Shown: in pieces, positions 16,173 through 24,742 of the stretch
How positions within the stretch are numbered: position 1 is the stretch's first letter
How the letters are laid out: each line of letters starts with the position of its first letter
From: Pseudovibrio japonicus
GTDB taxonomy: Bacteria; Pseudomonadota; Alphaproteobacteria; Rhizobiales; Stappiaceae
Assembly: GCF_014651595.1 (NCBI RefSeq)
Contig: NZ_BMXE01000005.1
Coordinates: forward strand, 1-64,000
Length of the DNA: 64,000 bases
Reading direction: 5' to 3'
Notes under the pieces: model-generated
Told to the model about the DNA's origin: nothing
The model's input: the letters and a program-made list of their open reading frames with translations, nothing else
Databases searched by the model: none
Position numbers and translations under genes: made by a program

Positions 16173-16952
16173 ATGTTCGACAGCAAGGCACTTCTTGATC
16201 AGTTCTTAGGTTCCAACGGAGGCAATCAGGCCCGTGGTGCTTTGGACAAAGGGCAGTCGTACGTCAAAAACAATGCTGGCGGTCTTGCTGGTGGCGCCGT
16301 TGCCGGTGGCTTGGCCGGATACCTTCTTGGCAGCAAGAAGGGCAAGAAGCTGGGCAAAAAGGCCGTGAAATACGGCGGTATGGCGCTTGTCGGCGGCCTT
16401 GCCTACAAAGCTTTCCAGACATGGCAGAGCAACCAGAATAATGGCGGCAGCGGTGGTACTGCTGCGCCTCAGGGTTCTGCTGAAACGCAGACCCAGTCTG
16501 CGCGCGCAACAGTTATGCCTGTGCCAGAACCGCTTGCCTTGCCGGACCCGACCGGTACTGCCTTTGACCCGGATACCGGGAACGGTGATGGCAAAGAGTT
16601 TGCCATGGCGCTGATCACTGCGATGATTCAGGCGGCCAAAGCGGATGGCAATGTGGACGGCGTAGAAATGCAGCGTATCTTTGAAAAGCTGGATGAGCTT
16701 GGTCTGGGCGCTGAAGAAAAAGCGTTCGTTCTGGATGAGATGCGTGCACCGTTGGACATTGACCGTGTGGTTGCGTTTGCGACCTGTCCGGAAACGGCGG
16801 CTGAAATCTATACGGCTTCCCGTCTTGCAATTGATCCGAATACTGCCGCAGAGCGGGCTTATCTGATGATGCTTGCGGCGCGGCTTGAGCTGGATAGCGG
16901 CTTGGTTGCAGAGCTGGACAAGGCGATCGCGGCGGCCCAAGCGCAGGCTTAA
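16173..16952 (+). CDS. DUF533 (YebE-like) TerB-fold protein
   Basis: 259 residues. The N-terminal half holds a glycine-rich hydrophobic stretch (GGLAGGAVAGGLAGYLLGS, residues about 36-54), a Lys-rich turn KKGKKLGKKAVK and a second hydrophobic run GGMALVGGLAYKAF. A Pro/Thr/Gln linker follows. The C-terminal domain FAMALITAMIQAAKADGNVDGVEMQRIFEKL is the TerB-like acidic helical domain of DUF533. E. coli YebE is the best-known relative, an inner-membrane protein of the envelope stress regulon with no defined activity. Confidence 0.85.
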   Translation: MFDSKALLDQFLGSNGGNQARGALDKGQSYVKNNAGGLAGGAVAGGLAGYLLGSKKGKKLGKKAVKYGGMALVGGLAYKAFQTWQSNQNNGGSGGTAAPQGSAETQTQSARATVMPVPEPLALPDPTGTAFDPDTGNGDGKEFAMALITAMIQAAKADGNVDGVEMQRIFEKLDELGLGAEEKAFVLDEMRAPLDIDRVVAFATCPETAAEIYTASRLAIDPNTAAERAYLMMLAARLELDSGLVAELDKAIAAAQAQA

Positions 16953-17037
16953 ATGCGCTAAAGTTTTGTTTGCTCGCAAATCGGGTGGTTACGGTTTGCA
17001 GTAGGCCATAGGTTGTTCCCAACTTGAGGAGGGACCT

Positions 17038-17505
17038 ATGGCCTTTATTATTTCTGGACTGAAATCTGACGAGTTTAAAACGCTGAACGGCCTGAGTGAC
17101 GAGCAGCTGGCAGAGCGTAATGTGGTTGTTTATGTGGCCAATGAGAAGCCGGGCTTTCCCTGCCGTGTCACTCTGGATGATGCGGAGGTCGGCGAGCGCG
17201 TGTTTCTGCTGAACTATACCTACCAGCCTCATGATACGCCTTACAAAGCCTCCCATGCGGTTTTCGTGCGCGAGAATGCCTCTGACGCTGCGCCTTATGT
17301 GAATGAGGTTCCGGTGTCGCTGTCTTCCCGCTTGCTCTCACTTCGTGGTTTTGATGCAAACCACATGATGGTTGAAGCGGATATCGCGCAGGGGGATGAC
17401 ATCAAGTCGATGCTGGAGAGTTTTTTTCAGAATCCGGAAGTCTCTTATATTCAAATGCATTATGCGCGGCGTGGTTGTTTTGCAGCAGTGGCACATCGGG
17501 ATTGA
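17038..17505 (+). CDS. DUF1203 domain protein
   Basis: 155 residues covering the DUF1203 domain from end to end. Recognisable parts are CRVTLDDAEVGERVFLLNYTYQP, read here in pieces as PCRVTLDDAEVGE and LLNYTYQPHDTPY, the SHAVFVRE strand, and the C-terminal IQMHYARRGCFA. The function of the family is unknown. AGGAGGGACCT directly before the ATG is a strong ribosome binding site. Confidence 0.85.
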   Translation: MAFIISGLKSDEFKTLNGLSDEQLAERNVVVYVANEKPGFPCRVTLDDAEVGERVFLLNYTYQPHDTPYKASHAVFVRENASDAAPYVNEVPVSLSSRLLSLRGFDANHMMVEADIAQGDDIKSMLESFFQNPEVSYIQMHYARRGCFAAVAHRD

Positions 17506-17588
17506 TCTAAACCTATCTTACTAGTGCAATTGGTAGGTTCAGTTTCTATCCTAGGTCCCAAAGAGGATGGGGGCTTGGGAGGGCTAGT

Positions 17589-19196
17589 ATGCGCACGTTG
17601 GGAACCTGGGATTACATCGTGGTGGGAGCCGGTTCGGCGGGCTGTGTCGTTGCCAACCGACTTTCTCAGGACCCTGATGTGAAGGTGCTGTTGCTGGAAG
17701 CTGGCGGCAACGATAGGCATCCGTGGGTGCATATTCCGGTTGGCTATCTCTACTGTATGGGCAATCCACGCATGGACTGGGGGTTCCAAACGGAAGCTGA
17801 GCCGGGGCTGAATGGCCGCAAGCTGAATTACCCACGTGGCAAGTTGCTGGGCGGGTGCTCGTCGATCAACGGCATGCTGTATCTGCGCGGGCAGGCGCAG
17901 GATTATGACAACTGGCGCCAGCTGGGTTTTGCTGGCTGGGGCTGGGATGATGTGCTGCCGTACTTTTTGAAATCAGAGGATCATTTTGCCGGCTCTTCTG
18001 CCGTGCACGGTGAGGGTGGAGAATGGCGCGTTGAGGAGCAGCGTCTGTCATGGCCTATTCTGGACCGGTTTCGTGATGCGTGCGAGGAAGTGGGCATTCC
18101 GAAGATTGATGATTTCAACGGCGGCGATAATTTCGGCTCCTCCTATTTTCAGGTGAACCAGCGCAAAGGGGTGCGGTGGAATGCCTCCAAGGGGTTTTTG
18201 AAGCCCGCTGCAGGGCGCAGTAATCTGAAGGTTGTGACGAATGCGCAGGTGACGGCTCTGGAATTTGGCGGGCGCCGTGCGACTGGTGTTTGCATGATGG
18301 TGAAGGGGGAGATGACCTCTGCCAAGTGCACGGGTGAGATCATCCTGAGTGCAGGCGCAATCGGGTCACCGCAGATATTGGAGCTGTCTGGTATTGGATC
18401 CGGTGAGCAGTTGAATCAGCTTGGCATCGATATGGTGTTGGACCAGCCTCAGGTGGGGGAGAACCTGCAGGACCATTTGCAAATCCGCAGTATCTATAAG
18501 GTTCAAAATACGGTGACGCTGAATCAACGGGCGAACTCGTTGATTGGTAAGGCGAAGATTGCGGCGGAGTATGCGCTTAACCAGTCTGGGCCAATGTCCA
18601 TGGCACCTAGTCAACTTGGGGTGTTTGCGCGCTCTGATAATTCCTTTGAGACACCGAATATCGAATATCATGTGCAGCCGCTTTCTCTGGACAAGTTCGG
18701 TGAACCGCTGCATGATTTCCCGGCGATTACGGCCAGTGTTTGCAATTTGCGGCCAGACTCGCGGGGCAGTGTCCATATCGGCTCTGGCAATGCGACGGCG
18801 CATCCGAAGATTCAGCCGAACTATCTTTCGACTGAGAGCGACCGGCGGGTGGCTGCTCAGAGTTTGCGTCTCACGCGGCGGGTTATGGAGACCAAGGCGA
18901 TGGCCGAGTTCTCACCGGAAGAGTATCTGCCGGGTGCGCATCTCGTCAGCGATGAGGAGCTTGCTGTTGCTGCTGGTGATATTGGCACTACGATCTTCCA
19001 CCCTGTTGGTACGTGTTCCATGGGTACCGTGGTTGATGAACGGCTGAAGGTGAAGGGCCTTGAGGGCCTGCGCGTCGTCGACGCCTCCATCATGCCCCGC
19101 ATCACCTCCGGCAACACCAACTCTCCCACCATCATGATTGCCGAAAAGGCATCTGATATGATCCGTGAGGATCGAAGGAGAGGTGGGACTGCATAA
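17589..19196 (+). CDS. GMC-family FAD oxidoreductase (choline dehydrogenase-like)
   Basis: 535 residues. The FAD-binding GAGSAGCVVANRLS is at residues 12-25 with the acidic strand end LLLEAGG. GMC signature 1 is GKLLGGCSSINGMLYLRG, signature 2 is GAIGSPQILELSGIG, and the active-site His/Asn region is FHPVGTCSMG and SGNTNSPTIMIAEKA. Members oxidise primary alcohols, including choline and long-chain alcohols; the substrate is not clear here because no betaine genes are adjacent. GGGAGGG lies 6 nt before the ATG. Confidence 0.9.
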   Translation: MRTLGTWDYIVVGAGSAGCVVANRLSQDPDVKVLLLEAGGNDRHPWVHIPVGYLYCMGNPRMDWGFQTEAEPGLNGRKLNYPRGKLLGGCSSINGMLYLRGQAQDYDNWRQLGFAGWGWDDVLPYFLKSEDHFAGSSAVHGEGGEWRVEEQRLSWPILDRFRDACEEVGIPKIDDFNGGDNFGSSYFQVNQRKGVRWNASKGFLKPAAGRSNLKVVTNAQVTALEFGGRRATGVCMMVKGEMTSAKCTGEIILSAGAIGSPQILELSGIGSGEQLNQLGIDMVLDQPQVGENLQDHLQIRSIYKVQNTVTLNQRANSLIGKAKIAAEYALNQSGPMSMAPSQLGVFARSDNSFETPNIEYHVQPLSLDKFGEPLHDFPAITASVCNLRPDSRGSVHIGSGNATAHPKIQPNYLSTESDRRVAAQSLRLTRRVMETKAMAEFSPEEYLPGAHLVSDEELAVAAGDIGTTIFHPVGTCSMGTVVDERLKVKGLEGLRVVDASIMPRITSGNTNSPTIMIAEKASDMIREDRRRGGTA

Positions 19197-19299
19197 GGGG
19201 CTTGGTTTAGTGCTTCTTTGTGCCTAAAGTCGGCTCTCTAATCGTGCCTTTTCAGGCTGGTATATTCTAGTTTTACATTGAGAATATTGAGGTTTTCCT

Positions 19300-19869
19300 T
19301 TGTCTTTTACCGAGCTTCCTATCCCTAGAATTGAAACCGAACGTCTTATCTTAAGAACCTGGCTTGAGCGGGATTTTGAGTGTCTTACGAGCATTTTTTG
19401 CAATGAGGCGACGGCCAAGTACGTCGGTGGCGCTCGCTCCGAAGCTACGGTCTGGAGGCAAATGGCAACCCTTATGGGGCATTGGCATTTGCGCGGTTAC
19501 ACCGTTTTTGCGGTTGAGCGGAAAGAGGATGGTCAAACTATCGGTTACGCTGGGCCTTGGTATCCGCTGGACTGGCCGGAGCCGGAGATGGGTTACGGGT
19601 TCAGGGCAGAAGCTCATGGTAAAGGCTACGCCTCAGAGGCGGTACTGGCCGCTCTGCAATACGCTTATGATGAGTTGGGCTGGAAAACCGCGATCAGTCT
19701 GATTGATGTCAGAAATGAAGGTTCCAGATCGCTTGCCAAACGGCTTGGTGCTCAACACGAAAGCAACCTCAGCTTGCCTGAGAAAACACCAGCCGAGATC
19801 TGGAGGCATGTGTCTCCCGAGGTGCTGAAGGAGCGGATTGGCAGTCGTGTTATGCTCGATGAGGCTTAG
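19300..19869 (+). CDS. RimJ/RimL-type GNAT acetyltransferase
   Basis: 189 residues. The opening IPRIETERLILRTWLERDFE is the classic RimJ/RimL start. The acetyl-CoA loop is MGYGFRAEAHGKGYASEAV (R/Q-x-x-G-x-G/A is AHGKGYA), and NEGSRSLAKRLGAQ is the motif B region. Substrate unknown; relatives acetylate protein N termini, antibiotics or small amines. The start is a TTG with GAGG 8 nt upstream. Confidence 0.85.
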   Translation: MSFTELPIPRIETERLILRTWLERDFECLTSIFCNEATAKYVGGARSEATVWRQMATLMGHWHLRGYTVFAVERKEDGQTIGYAGPWYPLDWPEPEMGYGFRAEAHGKGYASEAVLAALQYAYDELGWKTAISLIDVRNEGSRSLAKRLGAQHESNLSLPEKTPAEIWRHVSPEVLKERIGSRVMLDEA

Positions 19870-19901
19870 GGACGTTTTCGTGTCTGTTGGGGAGGAAGGC
19901 T

Positions 19902-20420
19902 ATGGCAAGCTGCATCTCTGTGGCAATTGCGCAAACTCTGATTACGGCAGATATTGATGTTAACCGCCAACATATTCGTGAAGCTATGTAAGAGGCGAGC
20001 CGACGGGGAGCGTGGCTCGTTCATTTTCCTGAGTGCGTTCTTTCTGGTTACGTTAAGGCACAGATTAAGAGTTGGGAGGATGTGGATTGGCGGCAATTAG
20101 AAGATGCTTTGTCGCTGATTGTTGAGACTGCAAAGCGCCTTGGAATTTGGGTGGTGCTGGGATGCAGTCGCTATCGGGGAGACGCTTTCAGGCCCACCAA
20201 TAGTCTTTTTGTGATCAATGATCGTGGGCAGATTGAGCATCGTTACGACAAAAGGTTTTGTTCGCACTCCGAGATTACCGATTGGTATGCTGCGGGGAGT
20301 GAACCCTCTTCTTCATTGTGTTGCATTAAGTCTTCGCCACATCCAATCGGAAGCTGTTTCCTCCATAAGCAATCCCTAACCACAGTGCTTAAGGATGCCT
20401 TTGCAGAAATTAGGGCATGA
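19902..20420 (+). pseudogene. Broken nitrilase/carbon-nitrogen hydrolase
   Basis: From ATG 19902 (GGAGGAAGG just upstream) the frame reads as a nitrilase-superfamily protein: VAIAQTLITADIDVNRQHI, then HFPECVLSGY with the catalytic Glu, RLGIWVVLGCSRYRG, and HRYDKRFCSHSEITDW with the catalytic Lys. A TAA at 19989-19991 interrupts it after 29 codons. The C-terminal half with the catalytic Cys is missing: after residue about 135 the sequence turns unrelated and stops at 20420. Two lesions together mark it as a decayed gene. Confidence 0.85.
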
Positions 20421-20471
20421 TTGGGGAGTGTTTGAGCGGAGTGTCTAAAGCCAGCGACGGGAAACGAGAGC

Positions 20472-21359
20472 ATGCATGATGTGATTGTGGTTGGGGGGAG
20501 TTACGCCGGGATGGCGGCTGCTTTGCAATTGTTGCGGGCTCGCAGGTCAGTGCTGGTGATTGATGCTGGTGAGAGGCGGAACCGCTTTACCGAGCGTGCT
20601 CACGGTTTTCTGGGGCGTGATGGGGCAAACCCTGATGACATATGGCAGGAAGGACGGCGGCAACTTGCGGCCTATCCTGATCTGACCTGGTATGAGGGAA
20701 CGGTTCAGGAGATCTCAGGCGAGATTGGCATGTTTCGTGTTCGCACGGATATGGGAACGGACTTTACATCTCACCGACTATTGCTTGCCACTGGTGTTCG
20801 TGATGAGCTTCCGGATATTCCGGGGCTGGCAGAGCGTTGGGGCAAGTCGGTTTTCCATTGCCCTTATTGTCACGGCTATGAGCTGGATAAGGGGCCGATT
20901 GCTGTGATTGCCTTTAATTCTGTCTCAATGCTGCAGGCTGAGGTTATGCCGGATTGGGGTGCCACGACCTTCTTTACAAACAATGCCATGCCGCTGGATG
21001 CAGAGCAGCGTGAAAAATTGCTTCGGCAAGGGGTCGTGCTTGAGGAGATCGGGATCAGTCGCATTGAGGGGGCAGCGGATATTGTGCTTGAGGATGGCCG
21101 TAAACTGTCATTCTCGGGCATCTTTGTTGTCTCAAATACGTTTCCATCCAACTCTTTAGCCGAGGCTGCGGGCTGTGGGCTTGAGGAGCACCCTATGGGG
21201 CAGCAGCTGGTGACGAATGAGTTTCAGGAGACAACGGTTCCCGGGATTTTTGCCTGCGGTGATGTTGCCCGTATTCCGCACTCGGTTTCGCTTGCCGTGG
21301 GTGATGGTGCCTTGGCTGGAATGCAGGTGCACCACTCATTGATTAATCCGCATATGTAA
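20472..21359 (+). CDS. Thioredoxin-reductase-like FAD/NAD(P) oxidoreductase
   Basis: 295 residues, low-molecular-weight thioredoxin reductase layout. FAD-binding VVGGSYAGMAAALQL is at residues 6-20, ATGVRDELPDIPG closes the FAD domain, and HCPYCHGYEL holds a C-x2-C pair (about residues 136-139) where TrxR has its redox disulfide. The NAD(P) motif is atypical: the usual GxGxxA/G is replaced by VIAFNSVSML, so pyridine-nucleotide binding may be weak. The C-terminal GIFACGDVAR is the FAD-contacting end. Similar proteins accompany small regulators in Proteobacteria; the partner is unknown. Confidence 0.82.
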   Translation: MHDVIVVGGSYAGMAAALQLLRARRSVLVIDAGERRNRFTERAHGFLGRDGANPDDIWQEGRRQLAAYPDLTWYEGTVQEISGEIGMFRVRTDMGTDFTSHRLLLATGVRDELPDIPGLAERWGKSVFHCPYCHGYELDKGPIAVIAFNSVSMLQAEVMPDWGATTFFTNNAMPLDAEQREKLLRQGVVLEEIGISRIEGAADIVLEDGRKLSFSGIFVVSNTFPSNSLAEAAGCGLEEHPMGQQLVTNEFQETTVPGIFACGDVARIPHSVSLAVGDGALAGMQVHHSLINPHM

Positions 21360-21432
21360 AGCGGCAGAGCCAGGCTTATTTGGCGCGCGTTCAGGTTCTT
21401 CATCGGTAGGGTCTAGGGATCGGTAAGGCGTA

Positions 21433-22131
21433 TCAGGCAGGCGCTTTTTGCTTTGCGGCCATTGCTTCTTCCCAGCTTTTGATCAGAGCAGCGCGGCGTG
21501 CGGGGTATTTGTCGCTCTGGACCTCTAAGGAGCGCACCCGATCCGTCTTGAAATGCCGATAGTCCTGTCGTGTTTCGCACCAGGCAACGATGTAGCGGAC
21601 GTTGTCCAGGTAGGCGATGAGCAGAGGCCAGATCAGGCGGTTGGTTAGTTGATTGTTCTTGTCCTGATAGGTGAGTTGCAGTTTGGAGCGGTCTCTGATG
21701 GCGCGGCGCAAGAGGGTGCCGTCGAACTGTTCGTGGATAGTCGCCGTTGTTGAGATGGGTTTGAGGCCAGCGTCCAATATGATTGGGCGCAGCTCCTGCG
21801 GAATGGCAGCAGATAGCTTGGCCACCAAGTCTCTGGCGGAGCGTGCAAGTGATGGATCTGCCTGTGTTGCAACCCATGCGGCGCCTAGCGCTGCGGCTTC
21901 CAGCTCGTCAGCTGTCAGCATCAATGGTGGCATGTCGTAGGCATTATCAAGCACATAGCCTGTTCCCGCTTCTCCGGTGATCGGAACCCGCTGGGCCATG
22001 AGTTCAGCCATGTCGCGGTACAGTGTTCGCAGGGATATTTCGAGCTCGTCTGCGAGGGCGCGTCCTGTCACAGGAGACCGGCTCGACCGCAAAATCTGGA
22101 TAATGTGGAAAAGGCGTTCCGTACGACGCAT
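21433..22131 (-). CDS. HTH-WYL transcriptional regulator (YafY-like)
   Basis: 232 residues. An HTH_11 winged helix occupies residues 1-60 (VTGRALADELEISLRTLYRDM is the recognition unit). The WYL domain follows with LQLTYQDKNNQL and IVAWCETRQDYRHFKTDRV. WYL domains bind nucleic acid or nucleotide ligands. It is divergent from the SRPBCC gene by 113 nt, its probable target. A paralogue with the same arrangement lies at 22768-23454. Confidence 0.88.
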   Translation of the reverse strand: MRRTERLFHIIQILRSSRSPVTGRALADELEISLRTLYRDMAELMAQRVPITGEAGTGYVLDNAYDMPPLMLTADELEAAALGAAWVATQADPSLARSARDLVAKLSAAIPQELRPIILDAGLKPISTTATIHEQFDGTLLRRAIRDRSKLQLTYQDKNNQLTNRLIWPLLIAYLDNVRYIVAWCETRQDYRHFKTDRVRSLEVQSDKYPARRAALIKSWEEAMAAKQKAPA

Positions 22132-22244
22132 TGCGGGCTCCTGCTGTCATGCTGCTGCCATAACGGTGTCAGCAGCGCAACTGTATCAATGGTTCAGCAC
22201 CAAAGCGCAATAGCAACATATTTGCCACGTCAGAGGAAACCAAA

Positions 22245-22709
22245 ATGATACGCCGTGAACGAACCATGATGATTGATGCCCGTCCTGATGTTGTTTGGGA
22301 TGTTATCGGGCGGTTTATGCATGTTGATGAGTATGCCCCGCTTGTGACGTCTGTTGACGCTATGACGGAAGGGCCCGATGGGGTTGGCTCAAAGCGGCGT
22401 TGTCACTTTGAGGATGGCAACTCCGTTGTTGAAGAAGTGACAGAGTGGGACCCCAATCACCGCTACCGGGTCCGGCTGAGTGAAACTTCACCGATGCCGC
22501 TGAAGGAAGCGTATGCTGAGATTTGCATCAAGCCGCAAGGGCAGGGACGGACGCTGGTGGTGTGGAGCATTGAGTTTCGCATGAAGTACGGTCCCCTCGG
22601 GTGGTTGATGGGTCAGACGCTCCTGAAAATCATGATGGGCAAGGTTATTGACGGAAACCTGAGGGGTCTGGCTGATAAGGTTCGGGTGCCGCGGGCACTT
22701 GCAGCATAG
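22245..22709 (+). CDS. SRPBCC-family (polyketide cyclase-like) protein
   Basis: 154 residues. RTMMIDARPDVVWDVIGRF is the usual first strand-helix of the START/SRPBCC fold, and GVGSKRRCHFEDGN, VEEVTEWDPNHRYRV and EFRMKYGPLGWLMGQTLL follow the Polyketide_cyc2 pattern. It forms a ligand-holding cavity; no activity can be assigned. It is divergent from a WYL regulator. AGAGGAAA precedes the ATG. Confidence 0.8.
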   Translation: MIRRERTMMIDARPDVVWDVIGRFMHVDEYAPLVTSVDAMTEGPDGVGSKRRCHFEDGNSVVEEVTEWDPNHRYRVRLSETSPMPLKEAYAEICIKPQGQGRTLVVWSIEFRMKYGPLGWLMGQTLLKIMMGKVIDGNLRGLADKVRVPRALAA

Positions 22710-22767
22710 GCAAGGGTCGATAGGGAGCAGGTCCGGGTGGGGAGGAGATGATTGCGTCAGTTGAGGC

Positions 22768-23454
22768 TTACTCACACTCTCTTTCGCGCTCAAAGTAATC
22801 GCGCAGCAGTCCGACGCGTTTCGGGCGGAAGAATTCTTCCAGAAACTCAACGGACTGGATACGGTCGAGCCGGAACATGCGGAAATCTTCGCGTAGGCAG
22901 CACCATGCGATCAGGGCCTGCACCTCGCTGAAGAAGTAGATGGTGAGTGGCCAGACTTTGCGTTTGGACTGGCGGTCGTTCAAATCCAGATAATCCAGAC
23001 GGACCGCCTGTTCATTCCAGATTGCCTCGCGAAGGCCAGGGAAATCGGCTTCAGATGTGGGCGTGTTGCGCAAGATGTGGCTGCCAACTGTGGCGTGACG
23101 CAAGCGTTGGCGCATGCTTTGCGGAAGGCTTGCCTCCAGTTTCACCAGAGCGTTTTGTGCTGCGTAGGTGAACTCAGTGTTGCCAAGTTTAGCTACGGTA
23201 TGCAGGCCAAGAGCCAAGGCCTCCACCTCATCGGCTTCAAAATGCATTGGCGGCAGTGAGGGGTCTTCCGTCAGCGTGTAGCCAAAGCCTGCTTCGCCAT
23301 CGATTATTGCGCCAGAGGAGCGAAGGCTTTGAATGTCGCGGTAGATGCTACGCTCCGAGACTTCCATTTCCAAAGCCAGCCGTGATGCCGTTACCGGCGA
23401 TGGTAAGCGCCGCAAGACTTGCATCAGGCGAATGAGGCGATCTGAGCGGCTCAC
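22768..23454 (-). CDS. HTH-WYL transcriptional regulator, second copy
   Basis: 228 residues, same architecture as the regulator at 21433-22131: winged helix (VTASRLALEMEVSERSIYRDI) then WYL domain (VRLDYLDLNDRQ and IAWCCLREDFRMFRLDRI). The two share the opening R-x-x-R-L and many positions, so they are paralogues. It is divergent from the RidA gene at 23597, the likely target. Confidence 0.88.
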   Translation of the reverse strand: MSRSDRLIRLMQVLRRLPSPVTASRLALEMEVSERSIYRDIQSLRSSGAIIDGEAGFGYTLTEDPSLPPMHFEADEVEALALGLHTVAKLGNTEFTYAAQNALVKLEASLPQSMRQRLRHATVGSHILRNTPTSEADFPGLREAIWNEQAVRLDYLDLNDRQSKRKVWPLTIYFFSEVQALIAWCCLREDFRMFRLDRIQSVEFLEEFFRPKRVGLLRDYFERERECE

Positions 23455-23596
23455 AAACAGTCTCCAGTTTCAACCTGCCAACGGGAATGAGTCTGAGCAT
23501 AGCCATGCTGACAGGAATTGTCAGGAGCCCATTCGTATGAAGGAGCGGCACAGAGCTGACATTTCACGCTCTGGGAGATGAGCCAGGGAGACCGGC

Positions 23597-24085
23597 ATGT
23601 TGCGCTTAAAACCTATTCATATACTTGGAGGATTCCTCATAATGTCTACCAGCTTTCCAACTACTGCTTCAGCTTGTGACGAGATGGACAAGCTAACCAT
23701 CGTTAATCCAGCAAACCTTTATGATCCATCCGCTCACGGCTATAGCGTTTCAGTGGTTGCGCCAACTGGTGGGCGGGTTGCGTATGTGTCCGGGCAAGGA
23801 GGTGTTGATGACAACGGTGCTTATTCGCCAGAGTTTGCGGTGCAGGTGAAACAGGCTTACGCAAACTTAGGAAAGGTGCTTGATGCGCTTGATGCCACCC
23901 CAGCGCAGGTTGCTAAGCTTACCGTCTTTGTGGTTGACCATGATCCGTCGAAGCTCGGCGTACTGACGCAAACCGTCGCTGAGATGTTTGGCAAAACGCT
24001 TCCGGCACAGACGTTGGTGCCTGTTCCCAAGTTGGCAATTGAGCCGATGCTGTTTGAGGTGGATGCGGTGGTTGTGCTGCCATAG
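23597..24085 (+). CDS. RidA-family protein with N-terminal export signal
   Basis: 162 residues. Residues 1-26 look like a signal peptide: positive MLRLK, hydrophobic IHILGGFLIM, then TTASA before C27. The rest is RidA-like (VNPANLYDPSAHGYSVSV, VAYVSGQGGVDDNG, AKLTVFVVDHD and the C-terminal FEVDAVVVLP). The conserved arginine of active imine deaminases, normally in the R-x-x-x-x-V stretch, is not evident (the position reads AKLTVFVV), so deaminase activity is doubtful. A second start at 23642 with GGAGGA would remove most of the signal. Confidence 0.75.
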   Translation: MLRLKPIHILGGFLIMSTSFPTTASACDEMDKLTIVNPANLYDPSAHGYSVSVVAPTGGRVAYVSGQGGVDDNGAYSPEFAVQVKQAYANLGKVLDALDATPAQVAKLTVFVVDHDPSKLGVLTQTVAEMFGKTLPAQTLVPVPKLAIEPMLFEVDAVVVLP

Positions 24086-24133
24086 CGCCAGCACTTGTAG
24101 TGACCGTTTAGACGGGCTGGTGTTGGGTTGCTT

Positions 24134-24598
24134 TTACGCAGTGGTGCATCTGTTATTTGCAAAACGCATGTGGATGAGGGGATAGGGGCGGCCTTGAGCG
24201 TCGAGTTCTGAGCGCCCTGTTTCCTGAAACCCAATGCTACGATAAAAACCAACAGCCTGAGTGTTTTGCTCGTTTACATCCGTTGTCAGGTTCGGGTGCT
24301 CAGCAAGTGCGGCTTTGATGAGCTGTTTGCCGATGCCTTTGCCATGATGTGAGGGATCAACAAACAGCGCCTCCAGGTGTCCTTCATGTAAAAACATAAA
24401 GCCGAGTGGCTTATCTTGATCGTCCACTGCTAGGACAAAACGCACTTGAGGAAAGAAGGCGGCAACCTCTTGCTCAATTGCTTTAAGGTCATGCGGCTCA
24501 AGAAAGTGGTGTGTTGCGTCGACAGCTCTGCGCCAGATTTCCAAAATTTGGGCGGTGTCTTGCTCGTTTGAAGGGCGAATTTGAAACATATGCGTCAT
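24134..24598 (-). CDS. GNAT acetyltransferase, YjaB-like
   Basis: 154 residues. Strong likeness to E. coli YjaB through WRRAVDATHHFLEP, GFMFLHEGHLEALFVDP, the acetyl-CoA loop HHGKGIGKQLI, and TTDVNEQNTQAVGFYRSIGF followed by RPYPLIHM. The family is a peptidyl or small-molecule acetyltransferase of unknown substrate. It is convergent with the RidA gene. Confidence 0.87.
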   Translation of the reverse strand: MTHMFQIRPSNEQDTAQILEIWRRAVDATHHFLEPHDLKAIEQEVAAFFPQVRFVLAVDDQDKPLGFMFLHEGHLEALFVDPSHHGKGIGKQLIKAALAEHPNLTTDVNEQNTQAVGFYRSIGFQETGRSELDAQGRPYPLIHMRFANNRCTTA

Positions 24599-24742
24599 TA
24601 CAAGTTTGTATAGGTGCTCGCAAGGTTCTTTGATTGCGCTTTTCTTGAATGTGTTTGGCGAAAGCTATAGAGATCCTGATATAGGTCAGTTGTTTAGGTG
24701 GGGCAGGTGGTTATAGTTCAAGCCTGACTTGCGAAATGGAGT

